A stretch of 23,395 nucleotides of DNA, from positions 1 to 23,395 of the forward strand of contig NW_013655272.1 in the NCBI RefSeq assembly GCF_000499385.1, read 5' to 3'. The notes beneath the pieces are model-generated. The model was not told the origin of the DNA. It worked only from the letters and a program-made list of their open reading frames with translations, and ran no database searches. The number at the start of each line of letters is the position of its first letter. Within the stretch, counting starts at the first letter, position 1. Of the stretch, positions 7,773-16,660 are shown in pieces. This stretch comes from Eimeria necatrix. Taxonomy: Eukaryota > Apicomplexa > Conoidasida > Eucoccidiorida > Eimeriidae. The translations under genes and the position numbers were made by a program.

Positions 7773-8289
7773 GTGGCTAGCTGCGGAGCTAGCTAGCCAG
7801 CTAGCTGGCTCGCGAGCTAGCTAGCTGGCTAGCTGCCGAAGCAGCTAGCTAGCTGGCAGCTAGCTAGCCACGGGCAAGAGGCCTTGCTGGGCAGGGGCTA
7901 GCTGTGGGCCCCCAGCGGCTCTGGCCAGCTAGCTGGCCACAAGGGCAGCTAGCTGGGCAGCAAGCTAGCTAGCTAGCTTTCTCGCTCGCTGTGTGGCTAG
8001 CTAGCCAGCTAGCTAGCCAGACAGCTAGCTAGCCAGCTCGCAAGCTAGATCGCTACTTAGCCAGCTAGCCAGCCAGCCAGCTAGCCAGCCGGACAGCTAG
8101 CTAGCTAGCTAGCCAGACAGCTAGCTGGCGAGCCGGCGAGCGAGCTCGCCGGGCCGCTGGCTAGCTGGCTAGCTGGCTAGCTGGCTAGCTGGCTCTGTGG
8201 CTAGCTGGCTGGCTGGCTCTGTGGCTGGCTGGCTGGGTGGTGCGTGGCTAGCTAGCTAGCTAGCAAGCTGGCAGCTAGCTAGCTAGCTG
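7773..8289. repeat. long GCTA satellite
   Basis: About 500 bp of GCTA and derived GGCT/CCAG units. It runs to the end of the minus-strand gene, and its first TAG (on the minus strand) supplies that gene's stop codon. Confidence 0.9.
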
Positions 8290-8639
8290 AGGATTGCGGC
8301 GGTGGGGAGGGCCAAGTGGACAAAAACGAAAACGCAAATGCCAACGAGGGCCCCCAAAAGACACCCCACAAGACACTGGAGGCCCCTGTGGTCTTTGAGG
8401 TGGCAGCGGGCCCAGGGGAGGGGCCCCCAAGCAGCAAGGGCGAGGGCCCCCAGCAGCAGCCGCGCAGCAGCAGGTGCTGCTGCTGCTGCTGCTGCTTCGC
8501 AGCAGCACCAAGCCAGAAAGGCGAAAGACACGAAGCAGTGAGAAGAAGGCATTCCCTCGGACTTGGACAGAGACAGCGCAGGCCGCGGCTCCCGGTAAAC
8601 CCTCTTCAGCAGCTGCTCGTTTGCTGCTGTCAGCAGCAC
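8283..8639 (-). CDS. DOLPP1-like exon 2 with catalytic motifs
   Basis: Reads VLLTAANEQLLKRVYREPRP after the splice and holds all three phosphatase motifs. An Ala insert and a Cys run sit between motifs 2 and 3. It ends LPTAAILS, and the stop TAG is the first unit of the adjoining GCTA satellite. Confidence 0.75.
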   Translation of the reverse strand: MLLTAANEQLLKRVYREPRPALSLSKSEGMPSSHCFVSFAFLAWCCCEAAAAAAAPAAARLLLGALALAAWGPLPWARCHLKDHRGLQCLVGCLLGALVGICVFVFVHLALPTAAILS

Positions 8640-8650
8640 CTGCAAACCCT

Positions 8651-8698
<48 letters not shown>

Positions 8699-9022
8699 GC
8701 AGCGGCAGCGGCGCGGGCGGGCGTGGGCTGGAGCTGCAGCAGCTGCTAGGGCGCTCGGGCGCGCGACGGGGAAGCGACAGACATGAAGGCGCTCTGGACT
8801 AGGGTTTAGGGTCTAGGGTTTAGGGTTTAGGGTTTAGGGTTAAGGGTTTAGGGTTTAGGGTTTAGGGTTTACTGCTGCGAAGAGGGGCAGCGTCTTGAAG
8901 GTGCAGAGAGCAGCGGCGGCGACAAAAACGAAAAAGAAAAAGGGAAAGAAGCTGTAGGCAAGAGCAGCAACTTTGGCTGCATCGAAGGGGCCCCTAATGG
9001 TGACAGACAAAAGAGAAATCCC

Positions 9023-9090
<68 letters not shown>

Positions 9091-9613
9091 GGCCCTCCTC
9101 CAGGTCCTTCTCGGTCCGCAGCAGGTACTCCCGCACCCCCAAAACGCTAAACCCTAAACCCTCAAACCCCAAACCCTCAAACCCTAAACCCTTACGAAGC
9201 CTCCCCGCCAGCCCCGCCGCGGGGGCCCCCCCCGGCGCTGCCAGCGGGGAGCTCTCTGTGGGGGCCCCCAGGGGGCCCCCCTGGAGGGGCCCCCCGGAGG
9301 GGGGCCCCCCGAGGGGGGCCCCCTTGGCAAGGGGGGCCCCCCCCAGGGGGCCCCCAGCAGGGGGGGCCCCCGCAGGGGCCCCCGCGAAGCAGATGGGGGT
9401 GCTGCTGCCCGTGGAGGGGCCCCCGGAGTTGCTGCCGTAGGCGCAGAAGGCGGAAGCCGGGAGACCCTTAGCTGCTGCTGCTGCTGCTCCTGCTGCTGCT
9501 GCTGCTGCTCCTGCTGCTGCTGCTGCTCCTGCTGCTGCTGCTGCCTTGGGTGTCGCCAGGGGCGGCAGGTAAGGCAAGTAGCAGGGAATCGTGGGGGTCC
9601 AGGCTTCCGCCAT
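8283..9613 (-). CDS. dolichyldiphosphatase (DOLPP1-like, PAP2 family)
   Basis: The predicted enzyme hydrolyses dolichyl diphosphate in the ER so the lipid carrier can be reused for N-glycosylation and GPI synthesis. Two exons, 9613-8873 and 8639-8283, join in phase 0 (about 365 residues). The three PAP2 phosphatase motifs are visible: KRVYREPRP (KX6RP), SEGMPSSH (PSXH) and RCHLKDH (RX5H). The first hydrophobic segment (AALAYSFFPFFFFVFVAAAA) ends exon 1, and a last one (LVGCLLGALVGICVFVFV) is close to the C-terminus. GMPSSH and the short spacing from TM1 to the first motif fit the dolichyldiphosphatase subgroup better than lipid-phosphate phosphatases. The N-terminus carries about 200 extra residues of Ala, Gly/Pro and Ser repeats absent from the roughly 240-residue animal proteins. 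The start is the ATG at 9613, 41 bp from a palindrome copy. Ser before the third-motif Arg is replaced by Ala. Confidence 0.75.
8640..8872 (-). other. DOLPP1-like intron
   Basis: In sense orientation it begins GTAAACCCTAAACCC (telomere-like block at 8801-8872) and ends in a CTG tract followed by GGTTTGCAG. It is 233 bp long, with phase 0 on both sides. Confidence 0.65.
8873..9613 (-). CDS. DOLPP1-like exon 1
   Basis: Starts MAEAWTPTIPCYLPYLPPLA and passes through an Ala/Gly tract, a Gly/Pro segment from GGGGCCCC motifs, a short telomere-like insert read as GLGFEGLGFEGLGF, and a run of about 22 Ser. It ends with the first membrane helix and KTLPLFAA. The donor GTAAAC is itself the first telomere-like unit of the intron. 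Excising the telomere-like insert at 9195-9147 as a mini-intron would break the frame, so it is read as coding. Confidence 0.65.
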
Positions 9614-9654
9614 TGTGGGGGGGGAAGCAGAGGAAGGAGCAGCAGGAGGTCTGG

Positions 9655-9668
9655 GGTGTACGTACACC
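9655..9668. promoter_or_regulatory. palindrome GGTGTACGTACACC upstream of DOLPP1-like start
   Basis: Perfect copy, 41 bp upstream of the ATG at 9613 in minus-strand sense. Translating through it from an ATG at 9721 would add EVYVHP and a Pro run, so 9613 is the preferred start. Confidence 0.6.
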
Positions 9669-9850
9669 TCAGGGGGGGGCGGCGGAGGCGGAAGGCACAC
9701 TGACACTCCGGAAAAAAACATTTATCAATTAATAAATAATCAATAAATGTTTGTTTTTATATTTGTGGCCAAAAGAGGCCTTTAACGCCGCAGCTGCCGA
9801 CACCTGTGGGGCCGCGGCTGCGGAGGAGGTCACCTGGGTGGCGGCGTTCG

Positions 9851-9864
9851 GGTGTACGTACACC
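9851..9864. promoter_or_regulatory. palindrome GGTGTACGTACACC
   Basis: Perfect copy in the AT-rich spacer, 187 bp from the copy at 9655-9668. Confidence 0.55.
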
Positions 9865-10035
9865 CCGTGAGCCCTCCTCGAAACGCGAATCTTTTCTCCA
9901 AATAAACCCGCCAAATGCACTTCATTATATTTATTTCAGTTAATTATTTAAGTTTTTTGAGAATAAATAAAGAGAAAAGAACGCAGCGGCAGTAAGGCGA
10001 CAACACCCGGGAATGGTCCGGTGCACGACAGCTGA

Positions 10036-10049
10036 GGTGTACGTACACC
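10036..10049. promoter_or_regulatory. palindrome GGTGTACGTACACC
   Basis: Perfect copy, preceded by GCTGA as at 21342-21346. No start codon is nearby. Confidence 0.55.
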
Positions 10050-10506
10050 GCAGCAGGAGGCAGATCGACCTAAAGCTCCGGTTTTTCGATTATTCAAAAG
10101 AGTAAATTCAAATAAATAAAAATAAATTTAATTAAAAGATTAAATTAACTCAAATTTAATTTATTTCGTCTCTGAACTCCGCGAAAAACGTCAAAGTCAC
10201 GCAGCGCCGCGCCTCCCCCCTAACCACCACCACCGCGCCTTCGCCTTCGACGGAAATTAACATTTTTAAAACCCTTAAATGGAAATAAACATTTTAAAAA
10301 CTTTCAAAAATATAATTAAACTTAATTGGACACATTTCACAGGGCCAGAACCCTTTGCGAAAAAGATTTCCAAAAAATGCTCCGCAAAAAATAGTGCAGT
10401 TTGACCCCCTCGTTTGGGGTGTACAGACAGAGCTCTGCAGCAGCAAGCATGGAGGAGATGTGCAGCACTTGAGGCTCCCACCAGCTTTTAAAAGCAGCAG
10501 CCCACT

Positions 10507-11016
10507 GGCTAGCTGTAGCTAGCTGTGCCTCCAGGCAGCTAGCCAAGCCCTAGCTAGCCAGAGCAGGACGGCTAGCTTCAGCTAGCTGCAGCTAGCTAGC
10601 TGCAGCTAGCTGCAGCAGCTAGCTGCAGCAGCTAGCTGCAGCAGCTAGCTGCACACTCCTTTGGCTGCATGCAGCTCTTGCCGTCCAGACGCATGCAGCT
10701 TGAAAGCCCTGACTCTCCATCTAGCTTGCTGGCTAGCTGCCCAGCTAGCTGATTAGCTGGCCATCCAGCTAGCTGACTAGCTAGCCACCCACCCAGATGG
10801 CTAGCTAGCCACATAGCTAGCTGGCTAGCTAGCCGTTCAGCTAGCTGGCTAGCTAGCCACTCAGCTGACTGGCCAATTAGCAACAAAACTAGCTGGCTAA
10901 CTAGCCACTCAGCTAGCTGGCTAACCAGCCGCATAGCTAGCCGGCCAGCCAGCCGCCCAACTAGCTGGCTAGCTGGCTACACGGCTAGCTAGCTAGGCAG
11001 TGCACAGCTAGCTAGC
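10507..11016. repeat. GCTA satellite
   Basis: About 500 bp of GCTA-derived units, with AGCTGCAGCTAGCTGCAGC variants on the left. One TGCATGCA occurs at 10666-10673. A 100-residue minus-strand frame inside is a repeat of roughly WLASQLA and is not a gene. Confidence 0.9.
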
Positions 11017-11074
11017 GGAGCCTCCCCGCACTACCAAAATTGCTTTCTAGGCAACACTTCAGAACCCCACGCCC

Positions 11075-11460
11075 AACCCTAAACCCTAAACCCTAAAACC
11101 CTAAAGTCTAAACCCTAAACCCTAAAACCCTAAAGTCTAAATCCTAAACCCTAAAACTCTAAAGTCTAAACCCTAAACCCTAAGCTCTAAACCCTGAAAC
11201 CTATGATCTAGACCCTAAACCCTAAGCTCTAGACCCTAAACCCTAAGCTCTAAACCCTAAACCCTAAGCTCTAAACGCTAAACCCTGAAGTCTAGACCAT
11301 AAACCCTAAACCCTAAAGTCAAAATCCGAAGTCCTAGGCTCTTAGCTCTAACCCCTAAGCTCTAAACCCTAAATTTTCAGTGCTAAACCCTGCACCCTAA
11401 ACTCCACACCCTAAACCCTAAACCCTAAACCCTAAACCCTAAACCCTAAACCCTAAACTA
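11075..11460. repeat. long degenerate telomere-like field
   Basis: AAACCCT units mixed with variants such as AAAGTCT, AAGCTCT and AAACTCT, with near-perfect units at the right end (11408-11455). The divergence suggests an old array. Confidence 0.85.
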
Positions 11461-11732
11461 CGTGTTCTATCAGAGACAGCGGCGACACATTTCTCATGTC
11501 GGAATTTCTTGAAGCCCTGAAGGCTTTGTTTCGGGAGGGAGCGTCGCCCAAAATAGCTGCGCCTCCCGCAAACCCTAAACCCTAAACCCTAAACCCTAAA
11601 CCCTAAACCCTAAACCCTGGGGTTTGGGGGCAGGCCCGTGGGGTCGCCGCATATCTGGCCGGGGCCGGCGCTGGTCCGTTTTAGGCCTCGGCCTTCACTC
11701 GCGTTTCCGCTGGGCCCTAAACCCTAAACCCC
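11461..11732. other. possible exons of undetermined strand
   Basis: Between telomere-like blocks, 11490-11570 reads on the plus strand as MSEFLEALKALFREGASPKI. On the minus strand it reads as LGDAPSRNKAFRASRNSDMR. Both are protein-like. The minus reading would suit a downstream exon of the neighbouring minus-strand gene, but no phase-consistent join was found. 11571-11619 is an AAACCCT block. Confidence 0.25.
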
Positions 11733-11748
11733 AATCCGCGGTTTGCGG

Positions 11749-11799
<51 letters not shown>

Positions 11800-11926
11800 A
11801 GCGCCGCACTAGCGTCAGCCCCCCCCGCGGCCATATCTTGCTGCTGCACTTGGCCGCCAGGGTTTGGGCTGAGTTGCTGCAGGCCCGTGGCGGGAAATGC
11901 GGCCCCTGTGTTCTGGGCGAATGCCT

Positions 11927-11975
<49 letters not shown>

Positions 11976-12049
11976 GCTGCATCTCCTCGTACGCAGCAGT
12001 GCTCTTAAACGCCTCCATCTCGGCCTCCAAAGCAGCCGCGTGCCGAGCC
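11733..12049 (-). CDS. exon 3 of the membrane-anchored protein, frame change at CAG tract
   Basis: Reads ARHAAALEAEMEAFKSTAAY then EEMQR, and enters a CAG tract (about 11935-11972) in the Ala frame. That frame stops near 11815 after a basic, unnatural-looking tail. The Gln frame downstream is far more protein-like (EKAFAQNTGAAFPATGLQQL, then VQQQDMAAGGADASAAL) and continues through a second CAG tract to about 11733. Either the tract has a length error that is not a multiple of three, or the true product is the short one. Confidence 0.4.
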
Positions 12050-12956
12050 CTTCCACAGACAAAACGCGCAAACCCTAAACCCTAAACCCTAAACCCTAAA
12101 CCCTAAACCCTAAATCAGGGTCTTGCTGGCCTTAAAGCCAAGAACTAAAGACGAGCATCTAAACACGAAGAGAGAAAGACAAATAAAAGATATGAAGTAG
12201 CCGCTAGCTAGCTGCCTAGCTAGCCAGCAATAGAGCCAGTCTTACGCCTGGCTAGCTAGCTAGCTAGCTAGCTAGCTAGCTAGCTAGCTAGCTAGCTGGC
12301 TACTTGGGTGGAGGAGTACTCCCTCATCTCGTTGGCTGCCTCTTCGTCTAGCCGGCTAGCTAGCTGGCTAGCTAGCGGCCAACTGAATGGAGAGTTATTT
12401 GCCAGCTATCTGGCTAGCTATTTGGCTAGCCATCTGGCTAGCTGTCTGGCTACCCAGCGGCTAGCTAAACGGATAGCTAGCTAGCTAGCTAGCTGGCCAC
12501 CCATCTAACTACCTGGCCAGCTATCTGGCTGGCTGGCTAGCTAGCTGGCTGGCCAGCCAGCCAGCCAGGTGCACTGCCAGCCACACATCTGGCTAGCTAG
12601 CCAGCTAGCTAGCCAGATAGCTACTAGCTAGCTAGCTAGCTAGATAGCTAGCTAGCTGGCTAGCTAGCTAGCTAGCTAGCTGTGCAGAGACCCACCGCGC
12701 CTCCCTTAGGCGCCTGAGGCGCTGTTCCTCCTCTTCTTCTCCGCGACGGCGGCCCCAAGCATCTCCAGCCCTGCAGCATCCGCAAACCCTAAACCCTAAA
12801 CCCTAAACCCTAAACCCTAATTGCTAGACCCTTGGCAGTCGACTGCATGTCTGCGCGTCAACCCCAGGGGAAGAAACAGAGAAAAGACAGCAGCAGCAGC
12901 AGCACAACTCCCTGCAGCGCGAGGGCCGAAACCACTGCAGCAGCAGCAGCAGCACA

Positions 12957-12987
<31 letters not shown>

Positions 12988-13030
12988 CCGCCGCACCCAG
13001 CGTCGCTGCACTGGCAAGGCCTGCAGCGGC

Positions 13031-13062
<32 letters not shown>

Positions 13063-13169
13063 CCTCACTTGAAGAGCAGGTAAAGAAGAGCAGCAGCAAG
13101 AAGGCCTGCAAGCAAAGAACTGAAAGGGGGGAAAGAAAAGGCAGCAGGGGCCTCTTGAGAGTCCTCCAT
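11733..13169 (-). CDS. membrane-anchored coiled-coil protein, family unassigned
   Basis: Three exons join in consistent phase 2: 13169-13069, 12770-12696 and 12049 to about 11733. The protein starts MEDSQEAPAAFSFPPF and continues with one hydrophobic helix (LLAGLLAAALLYLLF). A basic segment and a charged coiled coil follow (GEEEEEQRLRRLREAR spliced to ARHAAALEAEMEAFKSTAAY). The shape, a short acidic N-terminus, a single helix and then a coiled coil facing the cytosol, recalls ER proteins such as SELENOS or DDRGK1. I see no diagnostic C-terminal motif, so it is left unnamed. The ATG lies 7 bp from a perfect palindrome. Beyond the CAG tract in exon 3 the most protein-like frame differs from the incoming one. 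Downstream exons, if any, are not identified. Confidence 0.5.
12069..12113. repeat. telomere-like AAACCCT repeat (intronic)
   Basis: Six units in the second intron of the minus-strand gene, 20 bp from its 3' splice site. Confidence 0.8.
12201..12682. repeat. GCTA satellite inside an intron
   Basis: About 480 bp, with a pure GCTA run at about 12249-12300. It lies within the predicted 12695-12050 intron of the minus-strand gene and begins 13 bp from the exon 2 donor. Confidence 0.85.
12696..12770 (-). CDS. exon 2 (acidic/basic coiled coil) of the membrane-anchored protein
   Basis: Enters after GCTGCAG in phase 2 and reads AGDAWGRRRGEEEEEQRLRR, then LREA. It leaves at the donor GTGGGT in phase 2. 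It is only 75 bp long and has no start codon. Confidence 0.5.
12783..12821. repeat. telomere-like AAACCCT repeat (intronic)
   Basis: Five units in the first intron of the minus-strand gene, 12 bp before its acceptor. Confidence 0.8.
13069..13169 (-). CDS. exon 1 (N-terminal helix) of the membrane-anchored protein
   Basis: Thirty-three codons plus two bases. The donor is GTGAGG (AAG/TGA would otherwise be a stop), so splicing is needed for any longer product. A Gln-rich plus-strand frame over this region and 12868-13079 is treated as a shadow. Confidence 0.5.
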
Positions 13170-13176
13170 TGGCTCA

Positions 13177-13190
13177 GGTGTACGTACACC
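13177..13190. promoter_or_regulatory. palindrome GGTGTACGTACACC at a start codon
   Basis: Perfect copy, 7 bp upstream of the ATG at 13169 (minus). This is the closest motif-to-start spacing in the window, so here it must lie in the 5' leader or at the transcription start. Confidence 0.6.
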
Positions 13191-13261
13191 CCGGCCCCGT
13201 GTTCATTATTTCTTTAAAAAGAAAAGAAATTCAAAAAATAAATTGCTGCTTCCGCGCCTGC

Positions 13262-13294
<33 letters not shown>

Positions 13295-13354
13295 CCTGAA
13301 AAAAGAAAGACAGTGGGGGAGGCGCTGGGGTGTACAGGCAGCTGCGCGAGCCCG

Positions 13355-13368
13355 GGTGTACGTACACC
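13355..13368. promoter_or_regulatory. palindrome GGTGTACGTACACC with adjacent variant copy
   Basis: Perfect copy, 12 bp after the GGTGTACAGGCAGC variant at 13329-13342, in the divergent spacer. Confidence 0.55.
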
Positions 13369-13890
13369 CCAAGCCTGAGACAGGATCTGCGGCGAACTGG
13401 CCGGTCCGTTTGTCAATTTTGAAAATTAAATTAATTTAATTTTAAAAAATGAAGTGAAGAGCAGGCGCGGCGAGCGGAAGCGAGACGCAGCAGCAGCAGC
13501 AGCAGCAGCAGCAGCGCGGCAGCAGCAGCAGCAGCAGCAGCTCTGCTGCGCGCGGGTAGACCTCCGCTGCGCAGCTACGAAAGACTCAAACCAACACAAA
13601 AAGCAATTAATTAAACTTGAGAATATTTTTAGGGTTTGTTGCTGCTGCTGCTGTTGCTCTCGGCCGCGGGTTTTGGGGCTGCAGCCCGCAGCAGCAGCAG
13701 CAGCCGCCGCAGCAGCAGCAGCAGCAAAAGCCGCCGCAGCAGCAGATCCAGCAGCAGAGGCAAACCCTAGCACGCGAGTTTGAAGGTAGAAACGGGGTTT
13801 ACTTGCTGGGCTGCTTGGGTTTTTCAAACGCCAAACCCTAAACCCTAAACCCTAAACCCTAGGCCGCAGATCCGGGGGACCCACTTCCCG

Positions 13891-13904
13891 GGTGTACAGA
13901 CACC
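13891..13904. promoter_or_regulatory. palindrome variant GGTGTACAGACACC upstream of RBM5-like gene
   Basis: Same variant as at 159, 2759 and 4171. It lies about 230 bp upstream of the ATG at 14134. Confidence 0.45.
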
Positions 13905-13962
13905 TGGGCCGAGTGGGGGCCCTCCTCTTTTTGTTCGGCCGCAGCAGCAAGAAAGAGAAAAT

Positions 13963-13995
<33 letters not shown>

Positions 13996-14061
13996 GGCGC
14001 GGAAGCAGCAGGGGCAACGGCGGAGCAGCAGCAGGGGGGACCCGCAGCATCACCTGCAGCT

Positions 14062-14094
<33 letters not shown>

Positions 14095-14133
14095 CAGCAG
14101 CAGCAGCAGCAGCAGCGAAGCAAACAGCTGCAA

Positions 14134-14203
14134 ATGTCTCGGCGCAGGGGCACCCCCGGGGAGGGGCTGCAGGACATGAGGGACCGCGAGGCCCGCGAGA
14201 CCC

Positions 14204-14253
<50 letters not shown>

Positions 14254-14302
14254 CGCGGAGCTGGCCGCAGCAGCTCGGACAAGAAGTCTGCGGGCCACTC
14301 GC

Positions 14303-14341
<39 letters not shown>

Positions 14342-14381
14342 GGAGCCGGAGCCGGCACTGGGGCGAGGGGAGCGAGTGGCC

Positions 14382-14426
<45 letters not shown>

Positions 14427-14891
14427 GCGGCGGAGCCGCAGCGAGAGCCGCGGGGAGCGGGAGCGGAAGTACCGGGATCGGGATCGGGATCGGGAAAGAC
14501 CGCGGGATCGGGATCGCCTGCGGGATCGGGATCGGGATCGGGATCGGGATCGACGGCGGGGGGAGCGGCCGCGGGAGGCGGAGTGGGAGCGGCCGCGGGA
14601 TCGGGATCGGGATCGGGATCGGGAGGAGCGCAGCAGCAGACGCCGCGAGGAGCTGCTGCTCAGCTGCACTGCAGCAATCCAGGGAGTTCCTGCTGCAGCA
14701 GCAGAAGAAGAAGTCGAAGAAGCTGTTCGGACTTTGGCAATTTTAAAAAGATTTTCGACTCCCGACTCCGTCCGCATGCAAGTCTGCGGTGTACGTACAC
14801 TCCAGGCCCTCTGCCCCCCCGCCCCACACGCCCACGCGGAGCTGCTGCAGCAGCTGCTGCTGCCCCCCGCGGCGCCAGACAAGGACCCCCC

Positions 14892-14944
<53 letters not shown>

Positions 14945-15081
14945 TGCGGGTGGCCTTCGTGGACTTCCCCTCCACCGACGCTGCGCAGAAGTTCGTCAAG
15001 AGCTGCAGGGGCGAAGTCTTTCCCTTCAAGGGCCGCAACTGTCCCGTGGCGGTGCTGCTGCAGCAGCAGCAGCAGCACGAC

Positions 15082-15119
<38 letters not shown>

Positions 15120-15200
15120 CGCGGCCCCCGAGGGCTCGGCCGCCTCCGACTGGATCTGCGGCGTCTGCGGCGCGCCCAACAGCGCCGCCGCCGCCGCCGC

Positions 15201-15243
<43 letters not shown>

Positions 15244-15427
15244 TGCTGCTGCTGCAGCGCCTGCGGCGCCGCGGGGCCCCGGGGGGCCCCCGACAGCCGC
15301 CCCAAAGAACCCGGCGGGGGCTGGGCCTTCGAGGGGCCCCCAAACCCTTCCTCTCTTTTGGTGGTTTCGGATTTGCTGCTGCTGGACTGGGAGGAGCTGC
15401 TGCGGCTGCTGCGGCGCAAGCTGCGCC

Positions 15428-15466
<39 letters not shown>

Positions 15467-15473
15467 CAGCAGC

Positions 15474-15512
<39 letters not shown>

Positions 15513-15727
15513 CCAGGGCTGGGTGCTGGTCAAAGACGCCGCGGGCGCCGTCCGCCCCGACGGCTTCGCTGTGCTCAAGCTGGGGTGTACGTACACCGCA
15601 AAAGAGGCCTGGCGGCTGCTGCGCAGCTGTCGAGACACCCCAGTGGGCAAACAGATTTGTGGGGTGCGGCCCTGGATCATGAGCAAGGACCAGGAGAAGC
15701 ACTGGGCCGAGATCGTCACTGTTGCTG

Positions 15728-15772
<45 letters not shown>

Positions 15773-15896
15773 GCAGCAGCAGCAGCGGCAGCAGCNNNNN
15801 NNNNNNNNNNNNNNNNNNNNNNNNNNNNNNNNNNNNNNNNNNNNNNNNNNNNNNNNNNNNNNNNNNNNNNNNNNNNNNNNNNNNNNNNNNNNNNNT

Positions 15897-15962
<66 letters not shown>

Positions 15963-16217
15963 GCAGGTCGTCGCCTCGCTGGTCGCTTCTGCGCAGAGAA
16001 GCGCCCAGGCCACTAAGGACGCCATTGAGAAGGCCAAGACCACCGAGAGGAAGGCAGCAGCAGCAGCAGCAGCAGACACTCCCGCTGCTGCTGCTGCAGC
16101 AGCAGCAGCAGCAGCAGCCGCAGCAGCGGCCGCCGCCGCAGCCAACATCCAGCAGCAGCAGCACCAGGCCGTCCCCTCCCCGCCCCAAAGCGGCTTCTCA
16201 AACGGGCCCGTCACGCC

Positions 16218-16260
<43 letters not shown>

Positions 16261-16498
16261 ACCCCGCGGGGCCCCTCGTCGGGGGGCCCCCACGGGTTCA
16301 GCGTGTCGGGGGGCCCCCGCAGCAGCGGCGGGACCTCCCCGGGGCCGCTGGGGGACCTCAGCAGCAGCAGCAGCAGCAGCAGCGGGCTGCTGCCTGCTGC
16401 TGCTGCTGCTGCTGCGCCCAGCGTCATCGCCGACGTGGCCAGGGTCTTCGAGCGGAACTTAGCAGCAGCAGCAGCAGAAGACACAAAAGCAGCAACTC

Positions 16499-16530
<32 letters not shown>

Positions 16531-16617
16531 GCAGGGGCCCCGGGGCTGGGCGAGGCGCTGCCGCTGGCTTCGCCGAGCAGCAGCAGCAGCAACAGCGGGG
16601 GCGCGCCCGCCGCAGTG

Positions 16618-16660
<43 letters not shown>

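Larger units (their letters stand above)
6476..8282. other. gene-free repeat block
   Basis: Holds GCTA satellites (6562-6671 and 7773-8289), a GGGGCCCC array (6776-7305) with a perfect hairpin, and TTTAGGG blocks at 7433-7483, 7551-7612 (degenerate) and 7674-7708. Open frames inside are translations of these repeats. Confidence 0.7.
9669..10506. other. AT-rich spacer with palindrome copies
   Basis: Likely upstream region of the minus-strand DOLPP1-like gene. It contains AT-rich runs at 9720-9760, 9925-9975, 10085-10160 and 10255-10330. Perfect palindromes are at 9851-9864 and 10036-10049, and a degenerate copy (GGTGTACAGACAGA) is at 10418-10431. Short frames exist but none has a convincing protein. 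Confidence 0.5.
13191..14133. other. divergent intergenic region
   Basis: Lies between the minus-strand gene starting at 13169 and the RBM5-like gene starting at 14134. It holds palindrome copies at 13329-13342 (variant), 13355-13368 (perfect) and 13891-13904 (variant), AT-rich DNA at 13420-13450, several CAG tracts, and a telomere-like block at 13832-13861. A plus-strand segment at about 13692-13785 reads QQQIQQQRQTLAREFE before GGTAGAA and might be an exon, but it cannot be linked with confidence. Confidence 0.45.

Noticed and set aside
10632..10934. 100-residue minus-strand frame
   Set aside because: It is a direct translation of the GCTA satellite (repeating LASQLA), with no flanking exon or start context.
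11075..11460. True telomere or chromosome end
   Set aside because: The array is degenerate, internal and flanked by other repeats and genes. Similar blocks in both orientations occur across the whole window.
12821..13083. Plus-strand Gln/Ser-rich frames, including one reading EETEKRQQQQQHNSLQREG before GTAAAG
   Set aside because: Attractive at first, but this is the first intron of the minus-strand gene, whose three exons agree in phase and give a helix plus coiled coil. The plus frame has no equally good partner.
14470..14630. GATCGG repeats as a regulatory satellite
   Set aside because: They are in frame and encode the Arg-Asp dipeptides expected in the N-terminus of RBM5-type proteins.
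13845..16592. 915-residue minus-strand open frame
   Set aside because: It is the antisense of the RBM5-like gene and stays open only because CAG tracts have no stop on either strand. It reads as long Cys, Leu and Ala runs with no domain and crosses the N gap.
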